DNA of 64,000 bases from Bradyrhizobium sp. cir1 (GTDB taxonomy: Bacteria; Pseudomonadota; Alphaproteobacteria; Rhizobiales; Xanthobacteraceae), in assembly GCF_014198245.1 (NCBI RefSeq), contig NZ_JACIHE010000009.1, forward strand, positions 62,001 through 126,000, in the 5' to 3' direction. Below the pieces are notes generated by a model. That model saw nothing but the letters and a program-made list of their open reading frames with translations. It was not told where the DNA came from and did no database searches. This document shows, piece by piece, positions 19,875 to 28,695 of this stretch. How positions within the stretch are numbered: position 1 is the stretch's first letter; the number at the start of each line of letters is the position of its first letter. Made by a program: the position numbers and the translations under genes.

Positions 19875-20948
19875 ATGGGACGACGATGTCACGCCGCGAC
19901 AGCCGTGGCGGTGCTTGGGCTGATCCTCGCGACACCCATCGCGAGCCAGGCGCAAGCACTGACGCCTGCGCAATTGGAAGCGCAAGCCGCATACGATCGT
20001 TCGCTCAGCGACTTCAAATCGATCCTGGCCGAACGGCGACGCCAGATCGAGACGAAGCAGCCGCTGCCGAACCTGCCGGGCCAGGCGCTTTACCTCGCAC
20101 GCGTCGCCATGATCAGCGCATACAAGGATCTCACCGACGCGATGCCGTCGCGGATCGGCAAGCCGAACAAGTTCGGGATTCCGCCGGCCTATTTCGATGC
20201 CGCGATCGAGCCGCTGGTCGACGAATACGCCGACATCTTCGAGATCATGGAGGCGCCGCCCGCAAGTGCGCAGAATTCGCCGACGCCGTTCAAGGACGTC
20301 GTCGATCTCGGCACTGCGATTGCACGCGCCAAGGGGCTTTCGGATGCTGACGCCAACGCCGCGGGCCTCATCAGCCTGGGACTGTTCTATGCGGAGACCA
20401 ACGGCAAGCAGAACGTCCGCAATGCGCGCTCGAACACTTATATGGGCAGCTTTCAGACCGGCCCGTCCGAGGACCGCAACGGCCAGCACAAATGGGAGGC
20501 GATCAAGGGCACGATCGCGGCCGCCGATCCCGCATTGATCGCGCACGACGACAGGGAAGAGGCCCGGTCCCGCGGCACCGATCGCCGCTTCAATCACTGG
20601 ACCAATGTGCGCGACGGCCTCATGAATGCGCATGCGGAGCTGTTTGCCGAGATCCCCGCGATCGTGAAGACGCTGCCCGATCCGATCGAGCAGATGAAGC
20701 TGTTCGAGCTGATCCAGATCATCCCGACGCCGACGCGGGCCGCGCTGAGGTCCGGCGACCTCCTGAACTACAGGGTGTCGAGCCCGACGATCATGAAGCA
20801 CCTGCGCAACAACAGCATCTTCGCGTTCGGCAAGGCAGACCGGGCGCGAAGCTCGGCCAGCTTCCGCGAGATTTTGGCCGCGATGTGGCTGTTCAAGCGG
20901 AAGTTCGACAAGGCGATGGTGAAATACGCGGAGATCAAGCCGCGCTGA
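19875..20948 (+). CDS. Secreted protein of unknown function with possible lysozyme-like motif
   Basis: This 357-residue protein has a Sec signal (AVAVLGLILATPIASQAQA). No family was recognised with confidence. The stretch at residues 174-194 reads E-T-N-G, then ten residues, then N-T-Y-M-G-S-F-Q. It recalls the catalytic Glu and G-x-x-Q pattern of lytic transglycosylase and goose-type lysozyme folds. The rest is mainly helical and charged, with no transmembrane segment. It stands between a monooxygenase and an epimerase gene on the same strand, with no clear partner. A periplasmic role in wall turnover is possible but weakly supported. Confidence 0.7.
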   Translation: MGRRCHAATAVAVLGLILATPIASQAQALTPAQLEAQAAYDRSLSDFKSILAERRRQIETKQPLPNLPGQALYLARVAMISAYKDLTDAMPSRIGKPNKFGIPPAYFDAAIEPLVDEYADIFEIMEAPPASAQNSPTPFKDVVDLGTAIARAKGLSDADANAAGLISLGLFYAETNGKQNVRNARSNTYMGSFQTGPSEDRNGQHKWEAIKGTIAAADPALIAHDDREEARSRGTDRRFNHWTNVRDGLMNAHAELFAEIPAIVKTLPDPIEQMKLFELIQIIPTPTRAALRSGDLLNYRVSSPTIMKHLRNNSIFAFGKADRARSSASFREILAAMWLFKRKFDKAMVKYAEIKPR

Positions 20949-21036
20949 GGAAGCGGGTTGCAACTGCTACGGGACGTCGTAGGCTCCCACTCCTTCGTCA
21001 TCGGGAAGGAAGCGCCACGATATCATCGGCCATCTC

Positions 21037-22020
21037 ATGCGCCTGCTAATCCTCGGCGGCAGCCAGTTTCTCGGGCGCGCGGTCGCCACCCATGCCTGCG
21101 CGGCCGGGCACGACGTGACTTGCGCAGCCCGCGGCCTCGCAGGACCGATCGCGGCGGGCGCCCGCTTCGTGATGATCGACCGCGACACCGTCGACGGGCT
21201 TGCGCCGCTTGCGGGCGGGACGTTCGACGCCGTGGTCGATGTCTCGCGTCATCCCGGTCAGGTCCGCCGCGCGGTGGCGGCGCTGAAGCGACCGGGCGTG
21301 CACTGGACCTTCGTCTCGACCGTCAGCGTCTATGCGGACAATCGCACGCCCGGACAGCGCGCCGACACGGCATCGCTCCGCGAGCCCGTCACGGCGGATA
21401 TCGAGCACAGCACCGACGCCATCTATGGCGCCGCCAAGGTCGCCTGCGAACAGGTGGTCGGCAACGACGCCTTCATCTGCCGGGCCGGCCTGATCGTCGG
21501 GCCGGAGGATCCGACGGGACGGTTTTCGTACTGGCCGGCGCGACTGGCGCGCGGCGGCGAGGTGCTGGCACCGGGATCGCCTGAAGACGCCGTCCAGTTC
21601 ATCGATGTGCGCGATCTCGCGCAATGGATCGTGCATGCGGCAGAGATCGGCCTGACCGGCATCTATGACGGCATTGGGCCGGTTCGCACGCGCGGCGAAG
21701 TTCTGGCCGAGTGCGCATCCGCGCTGAACCCGTCCTGCAAGTTCACCTGGATCGATCGCACCTTCCTTGAAGCGCACGACGTCCGGCGCTGGGCCGGTCC
21801 GCGGTCGCTGCCGATGTGGCTGCCCCTGCCCGACTTCGCCGGCTTCATGACGCGCGACACCTCGCCGGCGCGGAAGGCCGGGCTGACCTCGCGACCGCCA
21901 GCGGTCACCGCGCGCGATACGCGCAGCTGGCTCCGCACCAGCAAGGGACCTGTCGTCGGACTTACAGAGGATGAGGAGAAGGCCGTGCTCGCCGCGTGGC
22001 ATGCGGGCAAGGCGAGCTAG
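21037..22020 (+). CDS. NAD-dependent epimerase/dehydratase (extended SDR family)
   Basis: This 327-residue protein has an N-terminal Rossmann nucleotide site LILGGSQFLGRAVATHACAA (GGSxFLG, residues 4-23), the pattern of atypical extended SDRs. The expected catalytic Tyr-x-x-x-Lys is IYGAAKVACE: Tyr and Lys are present, and Ser/Thr precedes in FVSTVSVYAD. The C-terminal half resembles reductases acting on nucleotide-sugar-like or isoflavone-like substrates. It has no operon partner; the downstream region is non-coding. The substrate is unknown. Confidence 0.85.
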   Translation: MRLLILGGSQFLGRAVATHACAAGHDVTCAARGLAGPIAAGARFVMIDRDTVDGLAPLAGGTFDAVVDVSRHPGQVRRAVAALKRPGVHWTFVSTVSVYADNRTPGQRADTASLREPVTADIEHSTDAIYGAAKVACEQVVGNDAFICRAGLIVGPEDPTGRFSYWPARLARGGEVLAPGSPEDAVQFIDVRDLAQWIVHAAEIGLTGIYDGIGPVRTRGEVLAECASALNPSCKFTWIDRTFLEAHDVRRWAGPRSLPMWLPLPDFAGFMTRDTSPARKAGLTSRPPAVTARDTRSWLRTSKGPVVGLTEDEEKAVLAAWHAGKAS

Positions 22021-22193
22021 TTCTCCGGCTTGCGAGCTGATCGCGTTCGACGGCAAGGCGCTGACCAGAACGTCCACCCTCAAGCTGCAGGTGAGCCCCG
22101 CGGGCATCAGAACCGCGGAGGCCATGAGGTCTGCGAAGTTGCGCGGCCGCTCGCTTCCAAAGAAGTTGGATGAAAAGCTCGCCCGCGGCCGAT

Positions 22194-22303
22194 CCTTCGA
22201 GACGCCCGCCTGCGGCGGGCCCTCAGGATGAGGTCACGTTCTGCGGCGAAACATTAGACCTCATGGTGAGGAACCCGCCAAAGCGGGGCGTCTCGAACCA
22301 TGC
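22194..22303. repeat. Palindromic repeat pair (CTTCGAGACGCCCGCC family)
   Basis: Two half-elements face each other: CTTCGAGACGCCCGCC with GGCGGGCCCTCAGGATGAGG, then about 25 bases later CTCATGGTGAGGAACCCGCC with GGGGCGTCTCGAACCATG. Each is a GC-rich hairpin. A related pair occurs at 50661-50790. This is a REP-like intergenic family common in bradyrhizobia. Confidence 0.8.
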
Positions 22304-22353
22304 AGGCCGGGCACGTTCGGCGAGCTCTCAGCTGTTCTTGTGCGACCGCCCGC

Positions 22354-22568
22354 CTACTCGGTGCGGATCGGGGTGTCCGTCAGGCCGTTGTCGTCATAGC
22401 CTTGCGCAGGGTGCCGTTCGTCACCGCTTCGTTCATGAATTTGCTGGCGAAGGCCAGCGCCTGGCTGTGGCCGAGCGGGACAGCGACGGCGGTCACCGTC
22501 TTCTTGAAGGTCTCGTCGAGCACGCGCGTCCCCGGAATCTTCTGCACCATCTTGTTGAGCTGATCACG
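22354..22568 (-). pseudogene. Frameshifted C-terminal relic of a family-3 ABC binding protein
   Basis: The minus strand encodes RDQLNKMVQKIPGTRVLDET and VAVPLGHSQALAFASKFMNE, ending VTNGTLRKA, in one frame. It continues YDDNGLTDTPIRTE-stop in the next frame, so one base is missing near 22396-22399. This is the C-terminus of an amino-acid-type solute-binding protein (compare the VPKGHxxAL region of that family). Upstream, in-frame stops and unrelated sequence replace the rest of the gene. It is dead and only about 70 codons remain. Confidence 0.75.
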
Positions 22569-22659
22569 CTTCTCCTCACTTTTCTTCTTTCAACTGCTCC
22601 GCCTCTGGCACGCGGCCTTTGACACAATTCTGGTCGATCGTGCGCTCGGTGGAAAGCGA

Positions 22660-22673
22660 TTTGTCATGACAAA
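22660..22673. promoter_or_regulatory. Perfect 14-base palindrome upstream of RND efflux genes
   Basis: TTTGTCATGACAAA reads the same on both strands and is followed at once by a third TGTCA (CCTGTCAAAG). It lies 124 bases before the adaptor start. TetR- or MarR-type repressors of efflux pumps bind sites of this size. No regulator gene is adjacent, so the binding protein is unknown. Confidence 0.45.
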
Positions 22674-22796
22674 CCTGTCAAAGGCCACGGCGCGGTTTGC
22701 AGTGCAAGGCCCGTGACTGCCATGGCTATGGTGTTCCACGGCCGGGCGTTTGTTGGTAGCCTGCCGCACCGACAGACAATAATCGGGGACCACCGA

Positions 22797-23990
22797 ATGA
22801 CCTCAGCGAATCCCGCCTCGCTCGTCCATCGCAATGGAGCGTGGAGACATGTCGGACGGGCGCTGGCCGCCGCGAGCGCCGTGATCGCGCTCGCCGGCTG
22901 CGAGGACAAGAACACCTTCGTGGCGCCGCCGCCGCCCAAGGTGGACGTGGCGACGCCCGTGCAGCGGCCAGTGACGCGCTATGTCGAGGCCACCGGCAAC
23001 ACCGCGCCGATCAAGAGCGTGGATCTCGTCGCGCGCGTGCAGGGTTTCCTGCAATCGATCGACTATCAGGACGGCAGCTTCGTCAAGCAGGGCACCCAGC
23101 TGTTCACGATCGAGCCGGAGACGTACAAGCTCAAGGTCGAGCAGGCGAAGGCCGCGGAGGTCGGCGCGCAAGCCACGCTCAAGCAGGCCGAAGCCGATTA
23201 CAAGCGGCAGGTCGAGCTGGTGCAGCGGCAGGCGGTCTCGCAGTCCACCCTCGACACCTCGACATCGACCCGCGACAACGCCCAGGCCAATCTCCAGCAG
23301 GCCCAGGTCAATACCAGGCTCGCCGAGGTCAATTACGGCTACACCAACGTGACCGCGCCGTTCGACGGTATCGTCAGCGCGCACCTGGTCTCGGTCGGCG
23401 AGCTCGTCGGCGTCTCCTCCCCGACCCAGCTCGCGACCATCGTCGCCATGGACCCGATCTGGGTGAACTTCACGGTCAACGAGCAGGACGTCCTTCGCAT
23501 TCGCGCCGAAGCGGCCCGGCGCGGGCTGACCGTCGCCGACCTCAAACAATTGCCGGTCCAGGTCGGCCTCCAGACCGAGACCGGATATCCGCATGAAGGC
23601 CACCTCGACTACGTCTCGCCGACCCTCAACACATCGACGGGCACGCTCGCGGTGCGCGGCGTCGTGCCCAACGACAAGCGGGCGCTGCTGCCCGGTTATT
23701 TCGTCCGCGTCCGCGTGCCCTTCGAGCAGGAGAAGAGCGCCCTGCTCGTCCCCGACACCGCGCTCGGCAGCGACCAGGGCGGCCGCTATCTCCTCGTCGT
23801 CAATAACGACAATGTCGTCGAGCAGCGGAAGGTGCAGATCGGGCCGACCGACAACGGCCTGCGCGTGATCGAAAGCGGGCTGAAGCCGGACGACCGCGTC
23901 GTGATCGCAGGGCTTCTGCGCGTGATCCCGGGGCAGAAGATCGACCCGCAGGTGACGAAGATCGAACAGCCGCAGGCGTCTGCCAAGTGA
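22797..23990 (+). CDS. RND efflux periplasmic adaptor lipoprotein
   Basis: This 397-residue membrane fusion protein links an RND pump to an outer-membrane channel. It has a lipoprotein signal with lipobox LAGC (Cys35). A lipoyl half (VDLVARVQGFLQSIDYQDGS) follows, then a coiled-coil hairpin (EVGAQATLKQAEADYKRQVE and TSTRDNAQANLQQAQVNTRL). The second lipoyl half (VNYGYTNVTAPFDGIVSAHL) and beta-barrel domains end the protein. The start at 22797 was chosen over 22713 because the signal peptide begins there. It is followed after 13 bases by the pump gene. Confidence 0.92.
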   Translation: MTSANPASLVHRNGAWRHVGRALAAASAVIALAGCEDKNTFVAPPPPKVDVATPVQRPVTRYVEATGNTAPIKSVDLVARVQGFLQSIDYQDGSFVKQGTQLFTIEPETYKLKVEQAKAAEVGAQATLKQAEADYKRQVELVQRQAVSQSTLDTSTSTRDNAQANLQQAQVNTRLAEVNYGYTNVTAPFDGIVSAHLVSVGELVGVSSPTQLATIVAMDPIWVNFTVNEQDVLRIRAEAARRGLTVADLKQLPVQVGLQTETGYPHEGHLDYVSPTLNTSTGTLAVRGVVPNDKRALLPGYFVRVRVPFEQEKSALLVPDTALGSDQGGRYLLVVNNDNVVEQRKVQIGPTDNGLRVIESGLKPDDRVVIAGLLRVIPGQKIDPQVTKIEQPQASAK

Positions 23991-24003
23991 GGGGCCGCCA
24001 GCC

Positions 24004-27000
24004 ATGATCTCAAAATTCTTCATCGAGCGGCCGGTCCTCTCGAACGTCATCGCGCTGCTGATGATCCTGATCGGCGGCGTCGCGCTGTTCAACCTCGCGA
24101 TCGCACAATACCCCGACGTGGTGCCGCCGACGGTGCAGGTCACCACGCGCTATCCCGGCGCCAGCGCCAAGACCGTGATCGACACCGTTGCCTTGCCGAT
24201 CGAGCAGCAGGTCAACGGCGTCGAGGACATGCTCTACATGCAGTCCTACAGCGGGTCCGACGGCACCTACACGCTGACCGTGACCTTCAAGATCGGCACC
24301 GACCTCAACTTCGCGCAGGTGCTGGTGCAGAACCGCGTCTCCAGCGCGCTCTCGCAGCTGCCGCAGTCGGTGCAGAACCAGGGCGTCACCGTCCAGAAGA
24401 AATCGACCTCGATCCTGCTGTTCGTGACGCTGACCTCGCCGGACGCGAAGTATGACAGTCTCTACCTGAGCAACTACGCCACCATCAACATCCGCGACGA
24501 GCTCTCCCGCCTGCCCGGCGTCGGTAACGTCACGGTGTTCGGCGCCGGCCAGTATTCGATGCGGGTGTGGCTCGATCCCAACAAGCTGCAGGTCCGTGGC
24601 CTCGTGCCGCAGGACGTCATCAACGCAATCCAGCAGCAGAGCCAGCAGGTCTCCGCCGGCCAGGTCGGCGCGCCGCCGACGCCGCCGGGCCAGGCGTTCC
24701 AGTACACGCTCAATGTCAACGGACGGCTGGACGACACCACCCAGTTCGAGAACATCATCGTCAAGACAGGCACCAGCGGCGACGTCACGCGCGTGCGCGA
24801 CGTCGGCTGGGTCGAGCTCGGCGCGCAGACCTACAGCCAGATCTTCTCGCTCAACAAGCAGCCCGCCACCGGCATCGGCGTGTTCCAGTCGCCCGGCGCC
24901 AACGCGCTCCAGGTCGAGCAAGCCGTCGAGAGGAAGATGGCGGAGCTCGCCAAGCGCTTCCCGGAGGGCATCAAATACGACACGCCGTTCGACACCACCA
25001 AATTCGTCGAGGCCTCGGTGCACGAGGTCTACATGACGCTGATCGAGGCCGGCCTCCTGGTGCTGGTCGTGATCCTTGTTTTCCTGCAGGACTGGCGCGC
25101 GATGCTGGTGCCGGCGACGACGGTGCCCGTCACCATCATCGGCGCCTTCGCCGCGATGGCGGCGCTCGGCTTCACCATCAACATGTCGACGCTGTTCGCG
25201 ATCGTGCTCGCGATCGGCATCGTCGTCGACGACGCCATCGTGGTGGTGGAAGGCGCTGCGCACAATATCGAGCAGGGCATGAACGGCCACGACGCCGCGA
25301 TCAGGGCGATGGACCAGCTGTTCGCGCCGATCGTCGGCATCACGCTGGTGCTGATCTCGGTGTTTTTGCCGGCCTCGTTTCTCGCAGGCCTGACGGGTCG
25401 CATCTACTCGCAATTCGCGCTGGTGATCGCGGCGACCGCGCTGCTGTCGGCCATCAACGCTGCGACCTTGAAGCCGACGCAATGCGCGCTGTGGCTACGG
25501 CCGGCAGTGCCGCCGGAGCAGCGCAACTTCTTCTACCGCGGGTTCAACAACGTCTATAACCGGGTCGAGCGCGGCTATACGCGGCTGATCACCTTCCTGG
25601 TCCGGCACGCCACGGTGTCGGTCGCGGTTGCCCTGGTGCTGATCGGGATCGGCGGCTACGGCCTGTCGCGGGTGCCGACCGGCTTCCTGCCGATCGAGGA
25701 CCAGGGCTACCTGATCGCTGCCATCCAGCTGCCCGACGGCGCCTCGCTGGAGCGGACCCAGAAGGTGCTAGACAAGGCCGCCGACATCATCAAGGAGGCG
25801 CCCGGCGTCCAGCAGGTCATCACCATCGCCGGCATCTCCGCGCTCGACAGCAGCGCGAGCCTTGCCAATGCCGGCGTTGCCTACATCATCCTGAAGGACT
25901 GGGAGGCGCGCAAAGGCCCCGGCGAGGATCTGCGCTCGCTGGTCTTTGGCCTCAACGACAAGCTCGCTGTGATCATGGAGGCGCGCACCATCGTGCTGCC
26001 GCCGCCGCCGATCCAGGGCATCGGCAATGCGGCCGGCTTCTCGATGCAGGTCGAGCTGCGCGACGGCAACAACGATTTCGCCAAGCTGCAGGCGATCACC
26101 GGGGCGATGGTCTCTAACGGCCAGAGCCAGAGCGCGCTGCAGCGCGTGCAGTCCTCGTTCCGCTCCTCGGTGCCGCAATTCAACGTCGAGATCGACCGCA
26201 TCAAGACCCAGACCCTGCACGTCACCACCGACCAGGTGTTCTCGGCGCTGTCGACCTATCTCGGCTCGTCCTATGTCAACCAGTTCAACAAGTTCGGCCG
26301 CGTGTTCCAGGTCTACACGCAGGCCGATCCCGCCTTCCGCGTCACCGAGCGCGACATCGCCAACATGCAGGTGCGCAACTCGAACGGCGACATGATCCCG
26401 ATCGGCACCGTCGCGACGATCACGCCGGCGACGGGTCCGTCGCTGATCAGCCTCTACAATCTCTATCCCTCCTCGACCATCATCGGCCTGCCGGCGCAGG
26501 GCTACTCCTCCGGCCAGTCGCTGAAGCTGATGGAGGAGATCGCGGACAAGACGCTGCCGCCCGGCACCGGCTATGAATGGACCGCGATGTCGTATCAGGA
26601 GAAGGCGGTCTCGAACCAGATCTACTGGGTATTCGGTCTCGCGATGCTGCTGGTCTATCTCGTGCTCGCCGGCCAATACGAGAGCTGGTACGCGCCGATC
26701 TCGGTGATCCTCGCCGTGCCGCTGTCGCTGATCGGGCCGATGCTGATCCTGAGCGGCCTCAAGATCGACAACAACCTCTACTGCCAGATCGGCCTGATCC
26801 TCCTGATCGCGCTGTCGGCGAAGAACGCCATCCTGATCGTCGAGGTCGGTCTCGAGCTGCACGGCCGCGACGGCAAGCCGATCCTGGAGTCGGCGATCGA
26901 GGCGGCGCGCGCCCGCTTCCGCCCGATCCTGATGACGTCGTTCGCCTTCATCCTCGGCGTCGTGCCGCTCGTGCTCGCGACCGGCGCCGGCGCCAGCGCC

Positions 27001-27156
27001 CGCAAGTCGATCGGCATCACGGTGTTCTCGGGCATGCTGGCCTCGACCTGCCTTGCGGTGCTGTTCGTGCCGGCCTTCTTCGTGGTGGTGCAGCGCTTCG
27101 AGAACTGGCGCGCGTCGAAGAAGGCACCGAAGGCGGTGGCGGAGGTGAAGCCGTAG
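24004..27156 (+). CDS. RND multidrug efflux pump (HAE1 family)
   Basis: This 1050-residue inner-membrane proton antiporter of the AcrB/MexB/MexF type begins MISKFFIERPVLSNVIALLM and has twelve helices in two repeats with large periplasmic loops. The proton-relay Asp pair is seen in AIGIVVDDAIVVVEGA (about residues 400-415). The second half shows LSAKNAILIVEVGLEL. It works with the adaptor encoded just upstream. No outer-membrane channel gene follows, so a TolC-like protein from elsewhere must complete the system. Its substrates cannot be predicted. Confidence 0.95.
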   Translation: MISKFFIERPVLSNVIALLMILIGGVALFNLAIAQYPDVVPPTVQVTTRYPGASAKTVIDTVALPIEQQVNGVEDMLYMQSYSGSDGTYTLTVTFKIGTDLNFAQVLVQNRVSSALSQLPQSVQNQGVTVQKKSTSILLFVTLTSPDAKYDSLYLSNYATINIRDELSRLPGVGNVTVFGAGQYSMRVWLDPNKLQVRGLVPQDVINAIQQQSQQVSAGQVGAPPTPPGQAFQYTLNVNGRLDDTTQFENIIVKTGTSGDVTRVRDVGWVELGAQTYSQIFSLNKQPATGIGVFQSPGANALQVEQAVERKMAELAKRFPEGIKYDTPFDTTKFVEASVHEVYMTLIEAGLLVLVVILVFLQDWRAMLVPATTVPVTIIGAFAAMAALGFTINMSTLFAIVLAIGIVVDDAIVVVEGAAHNIEQGMNGHDAAIRAMDQLFAPIVGITLVLISVFLPASFLAGLTGRIYSQFALVIAATALLSAINAATLKPTQCALWLRPAVPPEQRNFFYRGFNNVYNRVERGYTRLITFLVRHATVSVAVALVLIGIGGYGLSRVPTGFLPIEDQGYLIAAIQLPDGASLERTQKVLDKAADIIKEAPGVQQVITIAGISALDSSASLANAGVAYIILKDWEARKGPGEDLRSLVFGLNDKLAVIMEARTIVLPPPPIQGIGNAAGFSMQVELRDGNNDFAKLQAITGAMVSNGQSQSALQRVQSSFRSSVPQFNVEIDRIKTQTLHVTTDQVFSALSTYLGSSYVNQFNKFGRVFQVYTQADPAFRVTERDIANMQVRNSNGDMIPIGTVATITPATGPSLISLYNLYPSSTIIGLPAQGYSSGQSLKLMEEIADKTLPPGTGYEWTAMSYQEKAVSNQIYWVFGLAMLLVYLVLAGQYESWYAPISVILAVPLSLIGPMLILSGLKIDNNLYCQIGLILLIALSAKNAILIVEVGLELHGRDGKPILESAIEAARARFRPILMTSFAFILGVVPLVLATGAGASARKSIGITVFSGMLASTCLAVLFVPAFFVVVQRFENWRASKKAPKAVAEVKP

Positions 27157-27324
27157 GTTTTCCGCCGGCTCAAACAAAAATGCGAAAACAACCCCATGCA
27201 CAGTAGGGAGGGGGTTGAAAAGCTTGAGAAAACTTCGGTGTCCCCGAAACGACTTGCTCCGTCGGGCAAAACACTGGCAGAATGTCATCGTCGGCAGGCG
27301 TCAGGGGAGGCGCCCATCTCTTCT

Positions 27325-27434
27325 GTCATTCCGGGGCGCGCCGACAGGCGCGAGCCCGGAATCCATCGGGCGGCAGAAGCTGCGGGTAAATGGATTCCGG
27401 GCTCGCCGCTACGCGACGCCCCGGAAAGACGATG
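27325..27434. repeat. Inverted pair of short repeats (ATTCCGGG/CCCGGAAT family)
   Basis: GTCATTCCGGGGCGCG and GCGCGAGCCCGGAATCCAT face ATGGATTCCGGGCTCGCC and GACGCCCCGGAAAGACGA, so the segment can fold as one long hairpin. It fills most of the 305-base gap between convergent efflux and MFS genes and may end both transcripts. Nothing else was recognised in 27157-27324. Confidence 0.8.
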
Positions 27435-27461
27435 TGGCGCGAGCCGCCCGCCTCACTCCCC

Positions 27462-28634
27462 TCACGCCACCTGCGGCGTCCGGATCTCGCGGGGCAGGAT
27501 CAGCGCGGCGGCGATTGCGAGCAGGCAGAGTGCGGCGAAGGCGTGCAGCATGGTGACGAAGCCGCCCTGCTCGTAGAGCCAGGCGACGAGCCCGACGGAC
27601 GCGCCGGCCGCGGTGAAGCCGACGAAATAACGCACGGCATAGGCGCGCGAGCGCCACTCTTCCGTGGTGTACTTACCGACCATGGCGTCGTTCACCGTGA
27701 CCTGCCCGAACGCGCCCATGACGATGCCGATCGAGACCAGGATCAGCGGCAGGTTGGTCAGGCTGGCGGCCAGATACAGGAACGGCGCCAGCATGAAGGA
27801 CAGCGGCAGCGCCACCGTCTTCAGCGAGTAGCGGTCGAGCAGCCGGCCGATCGTGTACTGCGTCATCGCGCCGAACACGTAGACGCAGGCCGCGATGACC
27901 CCGAGCAGCGCCGGGCTTTTGGTGAGATCGGCGAGCCGCTCGGCGAACAGCTTTGGCAGCGCCACGGTGACGGCGTTGAAGGTCGTGGAGATCGCGATCA
28001 CCACGATCAGCAGCCCCAGGATCACGCGCCACATGTCCTGTTTTGCCACTCGCGCCTGCGCTGCCGCCTGCTTCGAGCCCTTGCGGTCCTCGTGCACGAC
28101 ACTCATCGCGAAAACGATGCCGATCAGGACCGTGACCAGGCCGGGAACGATGAACGCAAAGCGCCAGCCGAGATACTGGCCGATCACGCCGGTCACCAGC
28201 GCCGAGGAGGCCACGCCGAGATTGCCCCAGACGCCGTTGATGCCCATCTCGCGGCCGAGCCGGTCGGCATAGGACACGATCATGGCGGTGCCGACGGGAT
28301 GATAGATCGAGGCGAAGATGCCGATCGCGAGCAGCGCGGCGCCGAGCTGCACGGGCGTCTGCACGAAGCCGACCGTGATCATGGAGGCCCCGATGCCGAC
28401 GAAGAAGATCAGCATCATGTGGCGGCGGCTCCAGCGGTCCCCGAGCCAACCGGTGAGCAGCGAGCCGGCGCCGAAGGCGATGAAACCGGGCGTCGCGTAA
28501 GGCAGCAGCTCCGAATAGGCCATGCCGAGCGCCGGCCCCATGATGATCACGGCGGCGGCGAAGATCAGCATCGAATAATGGTCGATGAAATGGCCTGCGT
28601 TGACGAAACTGATGACCCGGCTGGGGCTGTTCAT
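27462..28634 (-). CDS. MFS transporter (fosmidomycin-resistance-like)
   Basis: This 390-residue major facilitator has about twelve helices, starting FVNAGHFIDHYSMLIFAAAV. The loop 2-3 signature is GWLGDRWSRRHMM, and GASMITVGF lies nearby. The start at 28634 is set by GGAGAGGATTCGG just before the ATG; an upstream start would add a charged, unlikely extension. It is divergent from an AraC regulator, with starts 61 bases apart, so the two promoters overlap and the regulator probably controls the transporter. Its role is likely drug or metabolite efflux. Confidence 0.88.
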   Translation of the reverse strand: MNSPSRVISFVNAGHFIDHYSMLIFAAAVIIMGPALGMAYSELLPYATPGFIAFGAGSLLTGWLGDRWSRRHMMLIFFVGIGASMITVGFVQTPVQLGAALLAIGIFASIYHPVGTAMIVSYADRLGREMGINGVWGNLGVASSALVTGVIGQYLGWRFAFIVPGLVTVLIGIVFAMSVVHEDRKGSKQAAAQARVAKQDMWRVILGLLIVVIAISTTFNAVTVALPKLFAERLADLTKSPALLGVIAACVYVFGAMTQYTIGRLLDRYSLKTVALPLSFMLAPFLYLAASLTNLPLILVSIGIVMGAFGQVTVNDAMVGKYTTEEWRSRAYAVRYFVGFTAAGASVGLVAWLYEQGGFVTMLHAFAALCLLAIAAALILPREIRTPQVA

Positions 28635-28695
28635 TCCCGAATCCTCTCCTGCTCCGAAATGAGTTATATGTCCTCCCCATGACGGGGTGCCGCCA

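Larger units (their letters stand above)
22021..22796. other. 776-base gene-poor region with repeat, pseudogene relic and palindrome
   Basis: No intact gene was seen between the epimerase and the efflux adaptor. The first 170 bases hold nothing recognisable. After that come a palindromic repeat pair, a frameshifted binding-protein tail and a 14-base palindrome, each listed separately. The mix suggests an old deletion or insertion site. Confidence 0.6.

Noticed and set aside
22021..22231. Small open frame after the epimerase gene
   Set aside because: It overlaps a repeat, has no ribosome site and its product matches nothing recognised.
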